A stretch of 21,755 nucleotides of DNA from an uncultured Prochlorococcus sp. (GTDB taxonomy: Bacteria; Cyanobacteriota; Cyanobacteriia; PCC-6307; Cyanobiaceae): assembly GCA_902572065.1 (NCBI GenBank), contig CACGEL010000013.1, positions 1 to 21,755 on the forward strand, written 5' to 3'. Positions 1 through 6,034 of this stretch are shown piece by piece. Below the pieces are notes generated by a model that saw nothing but the letters and a program-made list of their open reading frames with translations, searched no databases and was not told where the DNA came from. The position numbers and the translations under genes are program-made. Every line of letters starts with the position of its first letter. The stretch's first letter is position 1.

Positions 1-662
1 CGTTGGATTGAGGGCAAATGTTTATGTTTTTCCCATACCCTAAGACCTGCAAGGCACATGCTGAGCCATACAAAACCTACTGAAGCGCCAGCAAGAATAT
101 CACTTGGCCAATGAGCCCTGCAGTATAGAGTGCTCAACCACACAAGAGAAACCCATAGGCCAGAGAACACAAATAATGGTAGGCGGAGTCGCGGGTAGTG
201 AGTTACCAAAAGGGTACAACTCATGAAATAAAAAACCATAGATCCAGCAGCATGGCCACTTGGGAAACTTGCGCCGCTAAGAAGCAGAGAAGAATTATCG
301 GGACGGGGTCTATCAAACCATGGTTTCAAGATGCGATCGATGATTCCTAAAATGCCTGCAGTACCAAAAAACAAACATATAAAATCTGCCCAAAAGCGCC
401 TCAATATAAAATAAAACAATAAGGAAATTACCAATACACCAGTAAATTGTGTTCCGCTCAGTTGATAAATGAAAACTAAGGGAGGTCCAAAGGAATCAGG
501 CACCCAACGACGAATGGTATCTAGCACAAGATAATCAAGGGAATTGGAGTGAGGAATCGCCAAGTTTGGTCCGGACCAAACCAAAATAACCAGAAGAGTA
601 AATATAAAAATAAGCCGGGGGAAGCCGAGAGCCTTAACCCACTCAAGAAGCAAGCCAGTCAT
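1..662 (-). CDS. PAP2-family membrane phosphatase, 3' end cut by window edge
   Basis: An open frame starts at ATG 662-660 and runs off the left edge, giving about 220 residues without a stop. It shows the three PAP2 signatures in order: KX6RP at residues 113-121, PSGH at 134-137 with the catalytic-type His137, and the third motif with His184 and Asp188 in the local string STLYCRAHWPSDILAG. Hydrophobic segments near residues 14-30, 60-105 and 140-205 suggest a multi-pass membrane protein. The family removes phosphate from lipid phosphates or undecaprenyl pyrophosphate at the membrane; the substrate here cannot be told. The third motif normally reads SRX5HX3D, but here the Arg is Thr178. GC is about 44% by hand count (291 of 660), far above alr next door. 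No Shine-Dalgarno is visible, and the upstream frame has no other start before 700. Confidence 0.85.
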   Translation of the reverse strand, partial: MTGLLLEWVKALGFPRLIFIFTLLVILVWSGPNLAIPHSNSLDYLVLDTIRRWVPDSFGPPLVFIYQLSGTQFTGVLVISLLFYFILRRFWADFICLFFGTAGILGIIDRILKPWFDRPRPDNSSLLLSGASFPSGHAAGSMVFYFMSCTLLVTHYPRLRLPLFVFSGLWVSLVWLSTLYCRAHWPSDILAGASVGFVWLSMCLAGLRVWEKHKHLPSIQ

Positions 663-772
663 AAAGATAAAGTAATCTGTTTCATGTAAATTAAGTATGA
701 AAAATACGTGTGAAAATTCAATATACTAAAGTAGTCATTTTTATTTTGAAATTAGCTTAAGTAAATTCAAAA

Positions 773-784
773 CGGAGAGGAAGG
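773..784. repeat. Short imperfect copy of tRNA-Ser 3' end
   Basis: Twelve bases match the 3' terminal bases of the tRNA-Ser gene (1731-1742) at 11 of 12 positions, in the same orientation and beginning exactly at the discriminator base. The first eight, CGGAGAGG, are identical. It may be a remnant attachment site, but a 12-base purine-rich match could be chance. Confidence 0.3.
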
Positions 785-957
785 TTGGAAAAGTGAAACA
801 ATATGGAAGCATTAAAAACTTAATTATGAGATATCCTCCCCCTTAATCTTGTTTTTCTTTGAAATTCTGTGATTAACTCTTAATAAGTAATTTGTGCTGA
901 TTAATCAAAGTCACTAGCTTGTGGTGCATCAAGATATTACATGCTCTTAAATAATCA

Positions 958-978
958 CGAAGAGGGAGGAAATCGGAC
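958..978. repeat. Imperfect copy of tRNA-Ser 3' end (candidate att remnant)
   Basis: These 21 bases align without gaps to 1731-1751, the acceptor 3' strand and T-arm of tRNA-Ser, with 17 identities. They include a 9-base exact block, AGAGGGAGG, and the TCG of the T-loop region. Orientation matches the tRNA, and the copy lies on its 3' side. Tyrosine recombinases that use tRNA genes leave exactly this kind of 3'-end duplicate at the far end of the insert. Four mismatches and purine richness keep confidence moderate. Confidence 0.45.
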
Positions 979-990
979 GAGAAATAATTT

Positions 991-1020
991 GGCAACGCTA
1001 GGCAACCATAGGCAACGCCA
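991..1020. repeat. Three tandem decamers GGCAACNNNA
   Basis: Three contiguous 10-base units all begin with GGCAAC: GGCAACGCTA, GGCAACCATA and GGCAACGCCA. The first and third share nine of ten bases. The period is about one helical turn, so a protein bound to each unit would sit on one DNA face. The array starts 13 bases inside the degenerate tRNA-end copy at 958-978. Possible roles are recombinase or accessory-factor binding. Confidence 0.75.
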
Positions 1021-1051
1021 GCCAGAAGAAACATAAGGACTTTGAGTTTTG

Positions 1052-1083
1052 CTCACAACATTACTCACAACAAAATTTTTGAT
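1052..1083. repeat. Paired CTCACAACA repeat, left copy
   Basis: Two exact 9-base units CTCACAACA start at 1052 and 1064, 12 bases apart, and are followed by an A/T tract ending TTTTTGAT. The whole block recurs in the same orientation at 1587-1616 on the other side of the TM2 gene. Paired short direct repeats at fixed spacing inside an att end resemble arm-type sites of tyrosine recombinases. Confidence 0.7.
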
Positions 1084-1169
1084 TCTTTTCAAATACTAAA
1101 TGTTTATATAAAGTTATATATTGCAAAAATTAAAAAGCTAAAATTAAAATTACTAAAATTATTCTAAAA

Positions 1170-1481
1170 ATGGATTTTCGTATAATCGAACTGCAAAAAC
1201 AACTTTCTGAAAACGAAAAAAATACATTTAACTACAAATACGAAAGGCAAAAGAAAACTGTTTCAACTGGAGTGCTTTTAGCTTTATTTGTTGGCGGATT
1301 TGGTATCCATAAGTTTTGGTTAAGCGAAATAGTTCCTGGAGTGCTTTATTTATTATTTTGTTGGACATTTATACCTTCAATTATTGCTGTAATCGAATGT
1401 TTCTTTATGAAAAATACCGTCAATAATTACAATTATCGACTTGCACAAGATATTTTCAAAGAAATAGAAATGCTGCGATAA
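1170..1481 (+). CDS. TM2-domain small membrane protein
   Basis: A 103-residue protein. A charged N-terminus (1-29, rich in Lys, Glu and Asn) is followed by a TM2 domain: a first hydrophobic segment near 32-46, the turn GGFGIHKFW at 42-50, and a second segment near 56-78 with CWTFIPSIIAVIE. The short tail 80-103 is polar. TM2 proteins are small two-helix membrane proteins found across bacteria; their molecular role is mostly unknown and none is inferred here. It has no operon partner, no visible Shine-Dalgarno, and 5' DNA of almost pure A/T. It is the only gene between two repeat blocks next to tRNA-Ser, so it may be cargo of a small integrated element. The domain call is good; the function is open. 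Confidence 0.8.
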   Translation: MDFRIIELQKQLSENEKNTFNYKYERQKKTVSTGVLLALFVGGFGIHKFWLSEIVPGVLYLLFCWTFIPSIIAVIECFFMKNTVNNYNYRLAQDIFKEIEMLR

Positions 1482-1486
1482 TAGAT

Positions 1487-1507
1487 ATCATTTTTAAAAA
1501 TAATGAT
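1487..1507 (+). terminator. Weak hairpin after TM2 gene
   Basis: ATCATT (1487-1492) can pair with AATGAT (1502-1507) across a 9-base loop, six bases after the TM2 stop codon. The stem is AT-rich and the following T-run is broken, so terminator activity is doubtful. Confidence 0.2.
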
Positions 1508-1586
1508 TATATTTAATCCTCCTCACAACAAATTCACTCAAAAGGACTATCTTTACTGTAAAAATTAAAGGCTAAAAAATATTAGC

Positions 1587-1616
1587 CTCACAAGATCCCT
1601 CACAACATTTTTTGAT
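1587..1616. repeat. Paired CTCACAACA repeat, right copy
   Basis: CTCACAAGA at 1587 and CTCACAACA at 1599 are again 12 bases apart and followed by a T-run ending GAT, matching 1052-1083 apart from a two-base gap and a few substitutions. A further single CTCACAACA lies at 1522-1530. The block ends 114 bases before the 3' end of tRNA-Ser. The two blocks flank the TM2 gene as direct repeats about 535 bases apart. Confidence 0.7.
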
Positions 1617-1730
1617 AATGTATGACATTGAGAGGCAAACTCAGACATCCAAAATTATCAATTTTCATTGTTGTTACTTAATTTTCTATATTCTTGGAAA
1701 CCGCAAGCTTTCTCAGACAACCAATTAGGA

Positions 1731-1819
1731 CGGAGAGGGAGGGATTCGAACCCTCGACAAAAGTTACCTCCTGTAACTCCTTAGCAGGGAGCCGCTTTCA
1801 ACCACTCAGCCACCTCTCC
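1731..1819 (-). tRNA. tRNA-Ser (anticodon GCT)
   Basis: Read on the minus strand, the gene is 89 bases without CCA. The acceptor stem GGAGAGG pairs with CCTCTCC and is followed by discriminator G. The D-arm carries GGCTGAGTGG, and the anticodon loop CTGCTAA gives GCT, reading AGC and AGT serine codons. The T-arm contains GTTCGAA. A long variable arm, as in class II serine tRNAs, explains the length. CCA is not encoded. The 3' end faces the repeat-bearing region at lower coordinates, which is the side where tRNA-targeted elements insert. Confidence 0.96.
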
Positions 1820-1880
1820 AATTCTTATACATTATCAATTTTTTGGCAAACATTCAAAATTTTTTATTTAATCGAAATGT

Positions 1881-3080
1881 CTAATCGATTTGTACTCTTG
1901 GCAATCTATTTTTAAAAGAGCAAAGAATTTCCCAAGTAATACTATTACATTTATCTGCCCAATCAATCGGAGAGATTGATTGTTCTCCATCAGATCCTAG
2001 TAGCAGCATAGTACTACCAACTTCAATATCATCAGAACTTGTAATATCTACCATCATTTGATCCATTGTTATAGATCCTACCTGAGGATAAAGTTTTTTA
2101 TTATGAATCAAATTTATTTTTCCAGAAAGATTTCTAATAATTCCATCAGCATAACCAATACTTAAGACAGCTAACTTTGTTTTTCTATCAGAAACAAATT
2201 TATTTCCATAACTTACTCCAATACCTTTTTCAATTGTTCGAATAAAAGTAACTTTAGCCTTCAAAAATAAAGCAGGTTTAAGAAACAACTTTTCATTTAT
2301 CCTTTCTAAAGGATAGTAGCCATACATGGACAACCCAACGCGAACCATATCAAAATGAAAATCTTTGCCAAGAATCATACCAGCAGAATTTGCGAGATGA
2401 ATCTTGATATTTTTTGTATTATCAATATTTATAAGTTTCAATAATTTTTGAAATCTTTCTCTTTGTAATTGCGCACTACTATTGGGATTATATGCATTCT
2501 CTTCATCTGCGCATGCAAGATGGCTGTATATTCCCTTAATAGCAATATTTTCAAGAGATTTAATATTATTAAATTGTTGTACAAACTGTTTACATTCAAA
2601 TCCCAATCTTGACATCCCAGTATCAACTTTTAAATGTAAGGAAAATCTCAAATTATTACTCTTTCCGATATTATTACAAATCAAACATTCCCTAATAGAA
2701 CTAACAGTTGGCATCAAATCATTTTTAAAACATATTAATAAATCTTTTTTTGCATAAAGATTACTAAGTATAAGAATTGGAACTTTAATTCCAAAAGAAC
2801 GAAGTTTAATTCCCTCCTTTAAGGTTGCTACTCCTAATTGAGAAGCCCCACCTTTAATCGCATTTTCAGATACAACTTTGGCATCATGTCCATATCCATC
2901 GGCCTTCACAACTGCCATCAATTCGCAATTATTTTTTAATTTTGATCTTAATTGCCTAACGTTTGACTCTATGGCTTTACCACTTACTTCTATCCAAGCT
3001 CTTTGAGTTGGATCTATATCCCCTTCCAAATTTAAATTATTATCGACATTATTTTTTGTATTATTCAAAAGAATCTGCAT
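1881..3080 (-). CDS. alr: Alanine racemase
   Basis: A 399-residue PLP enzyme that interconverts L- and D-alanine, supplying D-Ala for peptidoglycan in the cytoplasm. The N-terminal TIM barrel carries the PLP lysine in AVVKADGYGHD (Lys59). Other family residues are the Arg of VDTGMSRLG (Arg158), MVRVG with Arg247, and the second catalytic base Tyr291 in GVSYG. The C-terminal beta domain ends with the family-typical WEILCSFKNRLPRV. About 20 polar residues rich in Asn and Asp precede the conserved start of the fold, making it slightly longer than usual. ATG 3080-3078 is the only early start. It is divergent from the HNH gene, and a -10-like TATAAT lies 13 bases upstream. No terminator hairpin is evident between its stop and tRNA-Ser. 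Confidence 0.96.
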   Translation of the reverse strand: MQILLNNTKNNVDNNLNLEGDIDPTQRAWIEVSGKAIESNVRQLRSKLKNNCELMAVVKADGYGHDAKVVSENAIKGGASQLGVATLKEGIKLRSFGIKVPILILSNLYAKKDLLICFKNDLMPTVSSIRECLICNNIGKSNNLRFSLHLKVDTGMSRLGFECKQFVQQFNNIKSLENIAIKGIYSHLACADEENAYNPNSSAQLQRERFQKLLKLINIDNTKNIKIHLANSAGMILGKDFHFDMVRVGLSMYGYYPLERINEKLFLKPALFLKAKVTFIRTIEKGIGVSYGNKFVSDRKTKLAVLSIGYADGIIRNLSGKINLIHNKKLYPQVGSITMDQMMVDITSSDDIEVGSTMLLLGSDGEQSISPIDWADKCNSITWEILCSFKNRLPRVQID

Positions 3081-3086
3081 TAATGT

Positions 3087-3115
3087 TTGCGCAATTATAT
3101 GCGCTTATTTAAATA
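3087..3115 (+). promoter_or_regulatory. Candidate promoter of the HNH gene
   Basis: TTGCGC (3087-3092) and TAAATA (3110-3115) are separated by 17 bases and would start transcription near 3122, between the two genes. On the opposite strand TATAAT (3099-3094) could serve alr. In such AT-rich DNA chance matches are common. Confidence 0.3.
3089..3104. repeat. Inverted repeat between alr and HNH gene
   Basis: GCGCAATTATATGCGC has a perfect 5-base GCGCA/TGCGC dyad around a 6-base AT centre that includes the minus-strand TATAAT. Four GC pairs on each side stand out against the AT-rich background. It may be a binding site governing both divergent genes. Confidence 0.5.
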
Positions 3116-3149
3116 TACCGCTAGCATGACATGTAAATTGAATTTTGGC

Positions 3150-3656
3150 ATGGGCCAGACACTTGTTTTAAATGCTTCTTATGAACCTTTAAATATTACT
3201 TCTTGGAGAAGAGCTGTAATTTTAATGATTAAAGGGAAGGCAGAAAGTTTAGAAGAAGATCAATCATACCTAATACATTCTGGTCAAAAACTACCTACCG
3301 TTATTAGACTTCGTTATTATGTTAAAGTTCCCTTTAGAGAGGTTGCCCTTACAAGAAAAAATATACTTCTTAGAGACAATAACTCCTGTCAATATTGTAA
3401 CCACAGATGTAGTGATTTATCGATAGATCATGTTTTACCAAGAAGTAGGGGGGGTACTGATAATTGGGAAAATGTAACAACAGCATGTCTTAGATGTAAT
3501 GTACAAAAAGGCAGTAGGACACCCGAAGAGGCAAATATGCCTTTAAAACGAAAACCATATCGCCCATTAAGCAATCTAAATTTTGAAGCGACAAGACAAA
3601 TAGACTCTGGCAAACACAAAGAATGGAGTAAATATGTTATTGGTTTAGCTGCTTAA
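3150..3656 (+). CDS. HNH-endonuclease-family protein
   Basis: From ATG 3150 the product is 168 residues beginning MGQTLVLNASYEPLN, which reads as the natural family start. The C-terminal half is an HNH zinc fold: CQYC (Cys80, Cys83), IDH (residues 92-94) with the metal-binding His, WENV with Asn108, and a second CLRC (Cys113, Cys116), followed by KGSRTPEEA. Such proteins are metal-dependent nucleases, widespread in cyanobacteria as stand-alone genes; the substrate is unknown. Earlier in-frame starts exist (TTG 3087, ATG 3126), but the extra residues look unlike the family. No Shine-Dalgarno is visible. It converges on prfA with only 12 bases between stops. A run of seven G lies at 3448-3454 inside the HNH core. 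Confidence 0.88.
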   Translation: MGQTLVLNASYEPLNITSWRRAVILMIKGKAESLEEDQSYLIHSGQKLPTVIRLRYYVKVPFREVALTRKNILLRDNNSCQYCNHRCSDLSIDHVLPRSRGGTDNWENVTTACLRCNVQKGSRTPEEANMPLKRKPYRPLSNLNFEATRQIDSGKHKEWSKYVIGLAA

Positions 3657-3668
3657 CACTATAAAAAT

Positions 3669-4763
3669 TTAATTTTCATTATCATTAAAATCTTCCATCA
3701 TTCTTTTTTGTTCTTGAGCTATACAAGCATCAATAACTTCGTCTAATTGTCCTGCCAGAATTGGCTCTAAAGCAAAATTAGAACCTAATCTGTGATCAGT
3801 AGTTCTATTATCCTTAAAGTTATAAGTTCTAATTTTTTCGCTTCTATCTCCAGTTCCAACTTGCATTAACCTTTGTGACCTCTCTTTAGCATTAGCTGCT
3901 TTTAATTGAATTTCATATAATTTAGCTCTTAAAATTTCCATAGCTCTCTCACGATTTTGTAGCTGAGATCTTTCTTGAGTACAAAACACTCTTATACCTG
4001 TCGGCTTGTGAATAAGATCTATAGCAGTTTCTACCTTGTTAACATTCTGACCTCCAGCACCCCCTGATCTAGCTGTACCAATTTCTAAATCAGTTGGATC
4101 AATCTTAACTTCAACTGGATCAGCTTCAGGCATAACCGCAACAGTTGCTGTAGAAGTATGAACTCTCCCTTGAGATTCAGTCGCTGGAACTCTTTGAACT
4201 CTATGAACACCCGCTTCAAATTTTAATTGACTGTAAACAGAATCTCCTTTTACAGAAATAACTAATTCTTTAAATCCTCCAGTATCCGATTCAGAGGCAC
4301 TAATAGGTTTTACTGACCATCCAATTTTCTGCCCATATCTTTCATACATTCTTGCTAAATCACCGGCCCAGATACAAGCTTCATTCCCTCCGGCTCCAGC
4401 TCTAATCTCTAGCATTACACTTCTTTCATCACGAGGATCTTTAGGCAATAAAGCGATTGTTAATTTCTCAATAAGTTTATTCTTAAAAACTTCTAGACTG
4501 CATAATTCTTCATTAATCAACAATTCCATATCCTTATCGTTCCTATTATCTTTCAGCAATTCTTTAGAATCATCAATTTCTTTATCAGTATCAAGCAATT
4601 TCTTAAAATCAATAACTAAAGGTTCTAATTTTGCTCTCTCTTTTGCTATAGATTCTAGTTTTTTGGGATTATTCGCAATATCAGGGTCTGCCAACTGCAT
4701 TTCCAAATTTACAAAACTTTCTGAAGCTGTTTTCAACCTTGCAATTAATGTTGTGTATTCCAA
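3669..4763 (-). CDS. prfA: Peptide chain release factor 1
   Basis: A 364-residue RF1 that reads UAA and UAG stop codons and triggers peptide release on the ribosome. The order is a helical N-terminal domain, the PCRF region, the anticodon-like PAT tripeptide (193-195, in [12 protein letters not shown]), which marks RF1 rather than RF2, and the catalytic GGQ at 237-239 ([15 protein letters not shown]), whose Gln is normally methylated. The start appears to be TTG (4763-4761): it directly follows an in-frame TAA, and the next ATG is residue 22, inside conserved sequence. No Shine-Dalgarno is seen. It is the last gene of the long minus-strand run, 33 bases after rpmE. No terminator fits in the 12 bases before the convergent HNH gene. 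Confidence 0.96.
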   Translation of the reverse strand: MEYTTLIARLKTASESFVNLEMQLADPDIANNPKKLESIAKERAKLEPLVIDFKKLLDTDKEIDDSKELLKDNRNDKDMELLINEELCSLEVFKNKLIEKLTIALLPKDPRDERSVMLEIRAGAGGNEACIWAGDLARMYERYGQKIGWSVKPISASESDTGGFKELVISVKGDSVYSQLKFEAGVHRVQRVPATESQGRVHTSTATVAVMPEADPVEVKIDPTDLEIGTARSGGAGGQNVNKVETAIDLIHKPTGIRVFCTQERSQLQNRERAMEILRAKLYEIQLKAANAKERSQRLMQVGTGDRSEKIRTYNFKDNRTTDHRLGSNFALEPILAGQLDEVIDACIAQEQKRMMEDFNDNEN

Positions 4764-4796
4764 TTAAAGTTTTGCTTAAATTTTATTTGTAAATTT

Positions 4797-5057
4797 CTAT
4801 TTCTCTGATTCTTTGGATTCTTTTGTTTCTTGTGAAGTAGATGAGTCAGCCGAACCCATTCCATATTTTTTCATAAATCTATCAACTCTACCTTCAGTAT
4901 CAAGAATTTTTTGAGTTCCAGTAAAGAAAGGATGGTTACCACTCCAAACATCGACATGTAATTCAGGCTTAGTTGAACCTGTTGTCATTACAACCTCCCC
5001 ATTACAAATAACTTTTGCATCTGGATACCATTTAGGATGAATTTCTGATTTAGGCAT
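4797..5057 (-). CDS. rpmE: Ribosomal protein bL31, zinc-ligand-free form
   Basis: An 86-residue large-subunit protein bridging the two subunits near the central protuberance. The family core is clear: IHPKWYPDA at the N-terminus, HPFFTGTQKILDTEGRVDRF in the centre, then KKYGMG. Zinc-binding L31 carries four cysteines; here only Cys18 remains and the usual CSKC before HPFF reads WSGN, so it cannot hold zinc in the classical way. Residues 70-86 form an acidic, Ser/Glu/Lys-rich tail absent from the short E. coli form. It lies 11 bases after rpsI and 33 before prfA; no Shine-Dalgarno is visible. Confidence 0.96.
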   Translation of the reverse strand: MPKSEIHPKWYPDAKVICNGEVVMTTGSTKPELHVDVWSGNHPFFTGTQKILDTEGRVDRFMKKYGMGSADSSTSQETKESKESEK

Positions 5058-5068
5058 AATAAAAATCT

Positions 5069-5479
5069 TTAACGTTTAGAGAATTGAGGGGCTTTTCTAG
5101 CTTTTTTGAGACCATATTTTCTTCTTTCTTTTGCTCTGGGGTCTCTACTAAGATGACCTTCTGTTTTTAAAGGCTTCCTGTTATCTGGTGATAAACCACA
5201 AAGGGCTCTAGCTGTTCCTTGCTTAATTGCGTCTGCCTGTCCAGTTAAACCACCACCAAAAACATTTACAAAAATATCATAAGAGTTTTCAAGGCCTAAA
5301 GTTAGCAAAGGTGCTTTAATCGAATTTAAATGTGATGGGTTGAAGTTTAAGTAGTCATCACCAGAACGACCATTTATTTTAATTTGTCCATTTCCTGGAA
5401 TCAAACGAACTCTAGCTACAGAAGTTTTTCTTCTTCCAGTACCCCAATAAACTGCTTTGTTTTTTATTTGACTATTCAT
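5069..5479 (-). CDS. rpsI: Ribosomal protein uS9
   Basis: A 136-residue small-subunit protein. Its N-terminal part carries [16 protein letters not shown], and it ends in the basic tail [12 protein letters not shown], whose terminal Lys-Arg reaches the P-site tRNA anticodon loop in known ribosomes. Length is close to the family norm. It follows rplM by nine bases, the conserved L13-S9 pair. The start ATG 5479-5477 is immediately followed by the conserved fold after a few polar residues. No Shine-Dalgarno is seen. Confidence 0.97.
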   Translation of the reverse strand: MNSQIKNKAVYWGTGRRKTSVARVRLIPGNGQIKINGRSGDDYLNFNPSHLNSIKAPLLTLGLENSYDIFVNVFGGGLTGQADAIKQGTARALCGLSPDNRKPLKTEGHLSRDPRAKERRKYGLKKARKAPQFSKR

Positions 5480-5488
5480 TGTTAAAAC

Positions 5489-5920
5489 TTAACTATTTAA
5501 TAATACAGGATTTTGTGCAGCATGAGGATGTTCTGAACCTTTATAAACTTTTAATTTCTTGAATTGTTGTCTCCCCAATGAATTATGAGGAAGCATTCCT
5601 TTAACTGCTTGCTCAATTATTCTCTCAGGAATTCTTTCTTGAAGCGATTCAAATTTTTCAACTTTCATTCCCCCTGGTCTACCAGAGTGCCTTCTATATA
5701 ATTTCTGGGATGTTTTTTTACCTGTAACTTCTACTTTTTCAGCATTCACAACAATAACAAAATCTCCTGTATCGAGATGAGGGGTAAATGTAGGTTTATT
5801 CTTTCCTCTCAATATAGCAGCTATTTCTGTAGCAAGTCTGCCGAGTGTCTTGTCTTTAGCATCAACTAAGAACCAATTCCTTTCAATAGTTTCTAGACAA
5901 GGAGTAATTGTTTTATTCAT
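5489..5920 (-). CDS. rplM: Ribosomal protein uL13
   Basis: A 143-residue early-assembly protein of the large subunit. Recognisable blocks are [19 protein letters not shown] near residues 16-34, the [22 protein letters not shown] strand, [11 protein letters not shown], and [14 protein letters not shown] near 108-123. The family length is about 142. In E. coli L13 represses its own rplM-rpsI message; here 114 bases separate it from truA, enough for a separate promoter and leader. The stop is followed nine bases later by rpsI. Confidence 0.97.
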   Translation of the reverse strand: MNKTITPCLETIERNWFLVDAKDKTLGRLATEIAAILRGKNKPTFTPHLDTGDFVIVVNAEKVEVTGKKTSQKLYRRHSGRPGGMKVEKFESLQERIPERIIEQAVKGMLPHNSLGRQQFKKLKVYKGSEHPHAAQNPVLLNS

Positions 5921-5995
5921 TTATAAAATTATCAGAATAAATTTAACCGGTATTAAATTCTACATTATTGAAGTAGTATTCAACAATATTTTAAG

Positions 5996-6025
5996 ATTAT
6001 ATAAAAATATAATTTTGAAAAACAA
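5996..6025 (-). promoter_or_regulatory. Candidate internal promoter before rplM
   Basis: On the minus strand TTGTTT (6025-6020) and a consensus TATAAT (6001-5996) are 18 bases apart, placing a start near 5988 and a leader of about 70 bases. A TTGAA/TTCAA dyad lies inside that leader. It would let rplM-rpsI-rpmE-prfA be expressed apart from the upstream genes. AT richness makes chance matches likely. Confidence 0.35.
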
Positions 6026-6034
6026 TCATAGAAT

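Larger units (their letters stand above)
663..1169. other. Gene-poor stretch with short repeats
   Basis: I see no convincing gene on either strand in these 507 bases. The stretch holds the two imperfect copies of the tRNA-Ser 3' end, three tandem GGCAAC decamers and a paired CTCACAACA repeat, listed separately. A perfect 10-base palindrome, TGATTAATCA, lies at 898-907 with no assignable role. Bases 958-1030 are richer in G and C than the flanks. The last 80 bases before the TM2 gene are nearly all A and T and lack a recognisable Shine-Dalgarno. Confidence 0.6.
958..1751. mobile_element. Candidate mini-element or integration scar at tRNA-Ser
   Basis: The interval runs from the degenerate tRNA-end copy (958-978) to the 3' part of the intact tRNA-Ser (1731-1751). 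Between them are the GGCAAC array, the left CTCACAACA pair, the TM2 gene and the right CTCACAACA pair. This matches the end structure of an integrated element: a core site at each border with arm-type repeats just inside. No recombinase is encoded within it, so it would have to be moved in trans or be a decayed remnant. The repeats are directly seen; the element itself is inference. Confidence 0.4.

Noticed and set aside
1516..1530. CCTCCTCACAACA resembling the unpaired motif of the cyanobacterial small RNA Yfr1
   Set aside because: There are no flanking GC-rich stems or terminator as in Yfr1, and the motif is better explained as one of the CTCACAACA repeats.
991..1616. CRISPR-like array
   Set aside because: Units are 9-10 bases, either contiguous or 12 bases apart, without spacers of CRISPR length or any cas gene.
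1694..1915. Plus-strand open frame of 73 codons
   Set aside because: It runs through the antisense of tRNA-Ser and into the end of alr; the protein has no recognisable feature.
2482..2757. 91-codon plus-strand open frame inside alr
   Set aside because: Fully antisense to the conserved racemase, with no family resemblance or start signal.
3087..3149. Upstream extension of the HNH gene from TTG 3087 or ATG 3126
   Set aside because: The extra residues lack family character, and the region carries the palindrome and promoter-like boxes; ATG 3150 begins the conserved MGQTLVLNASYEPL.
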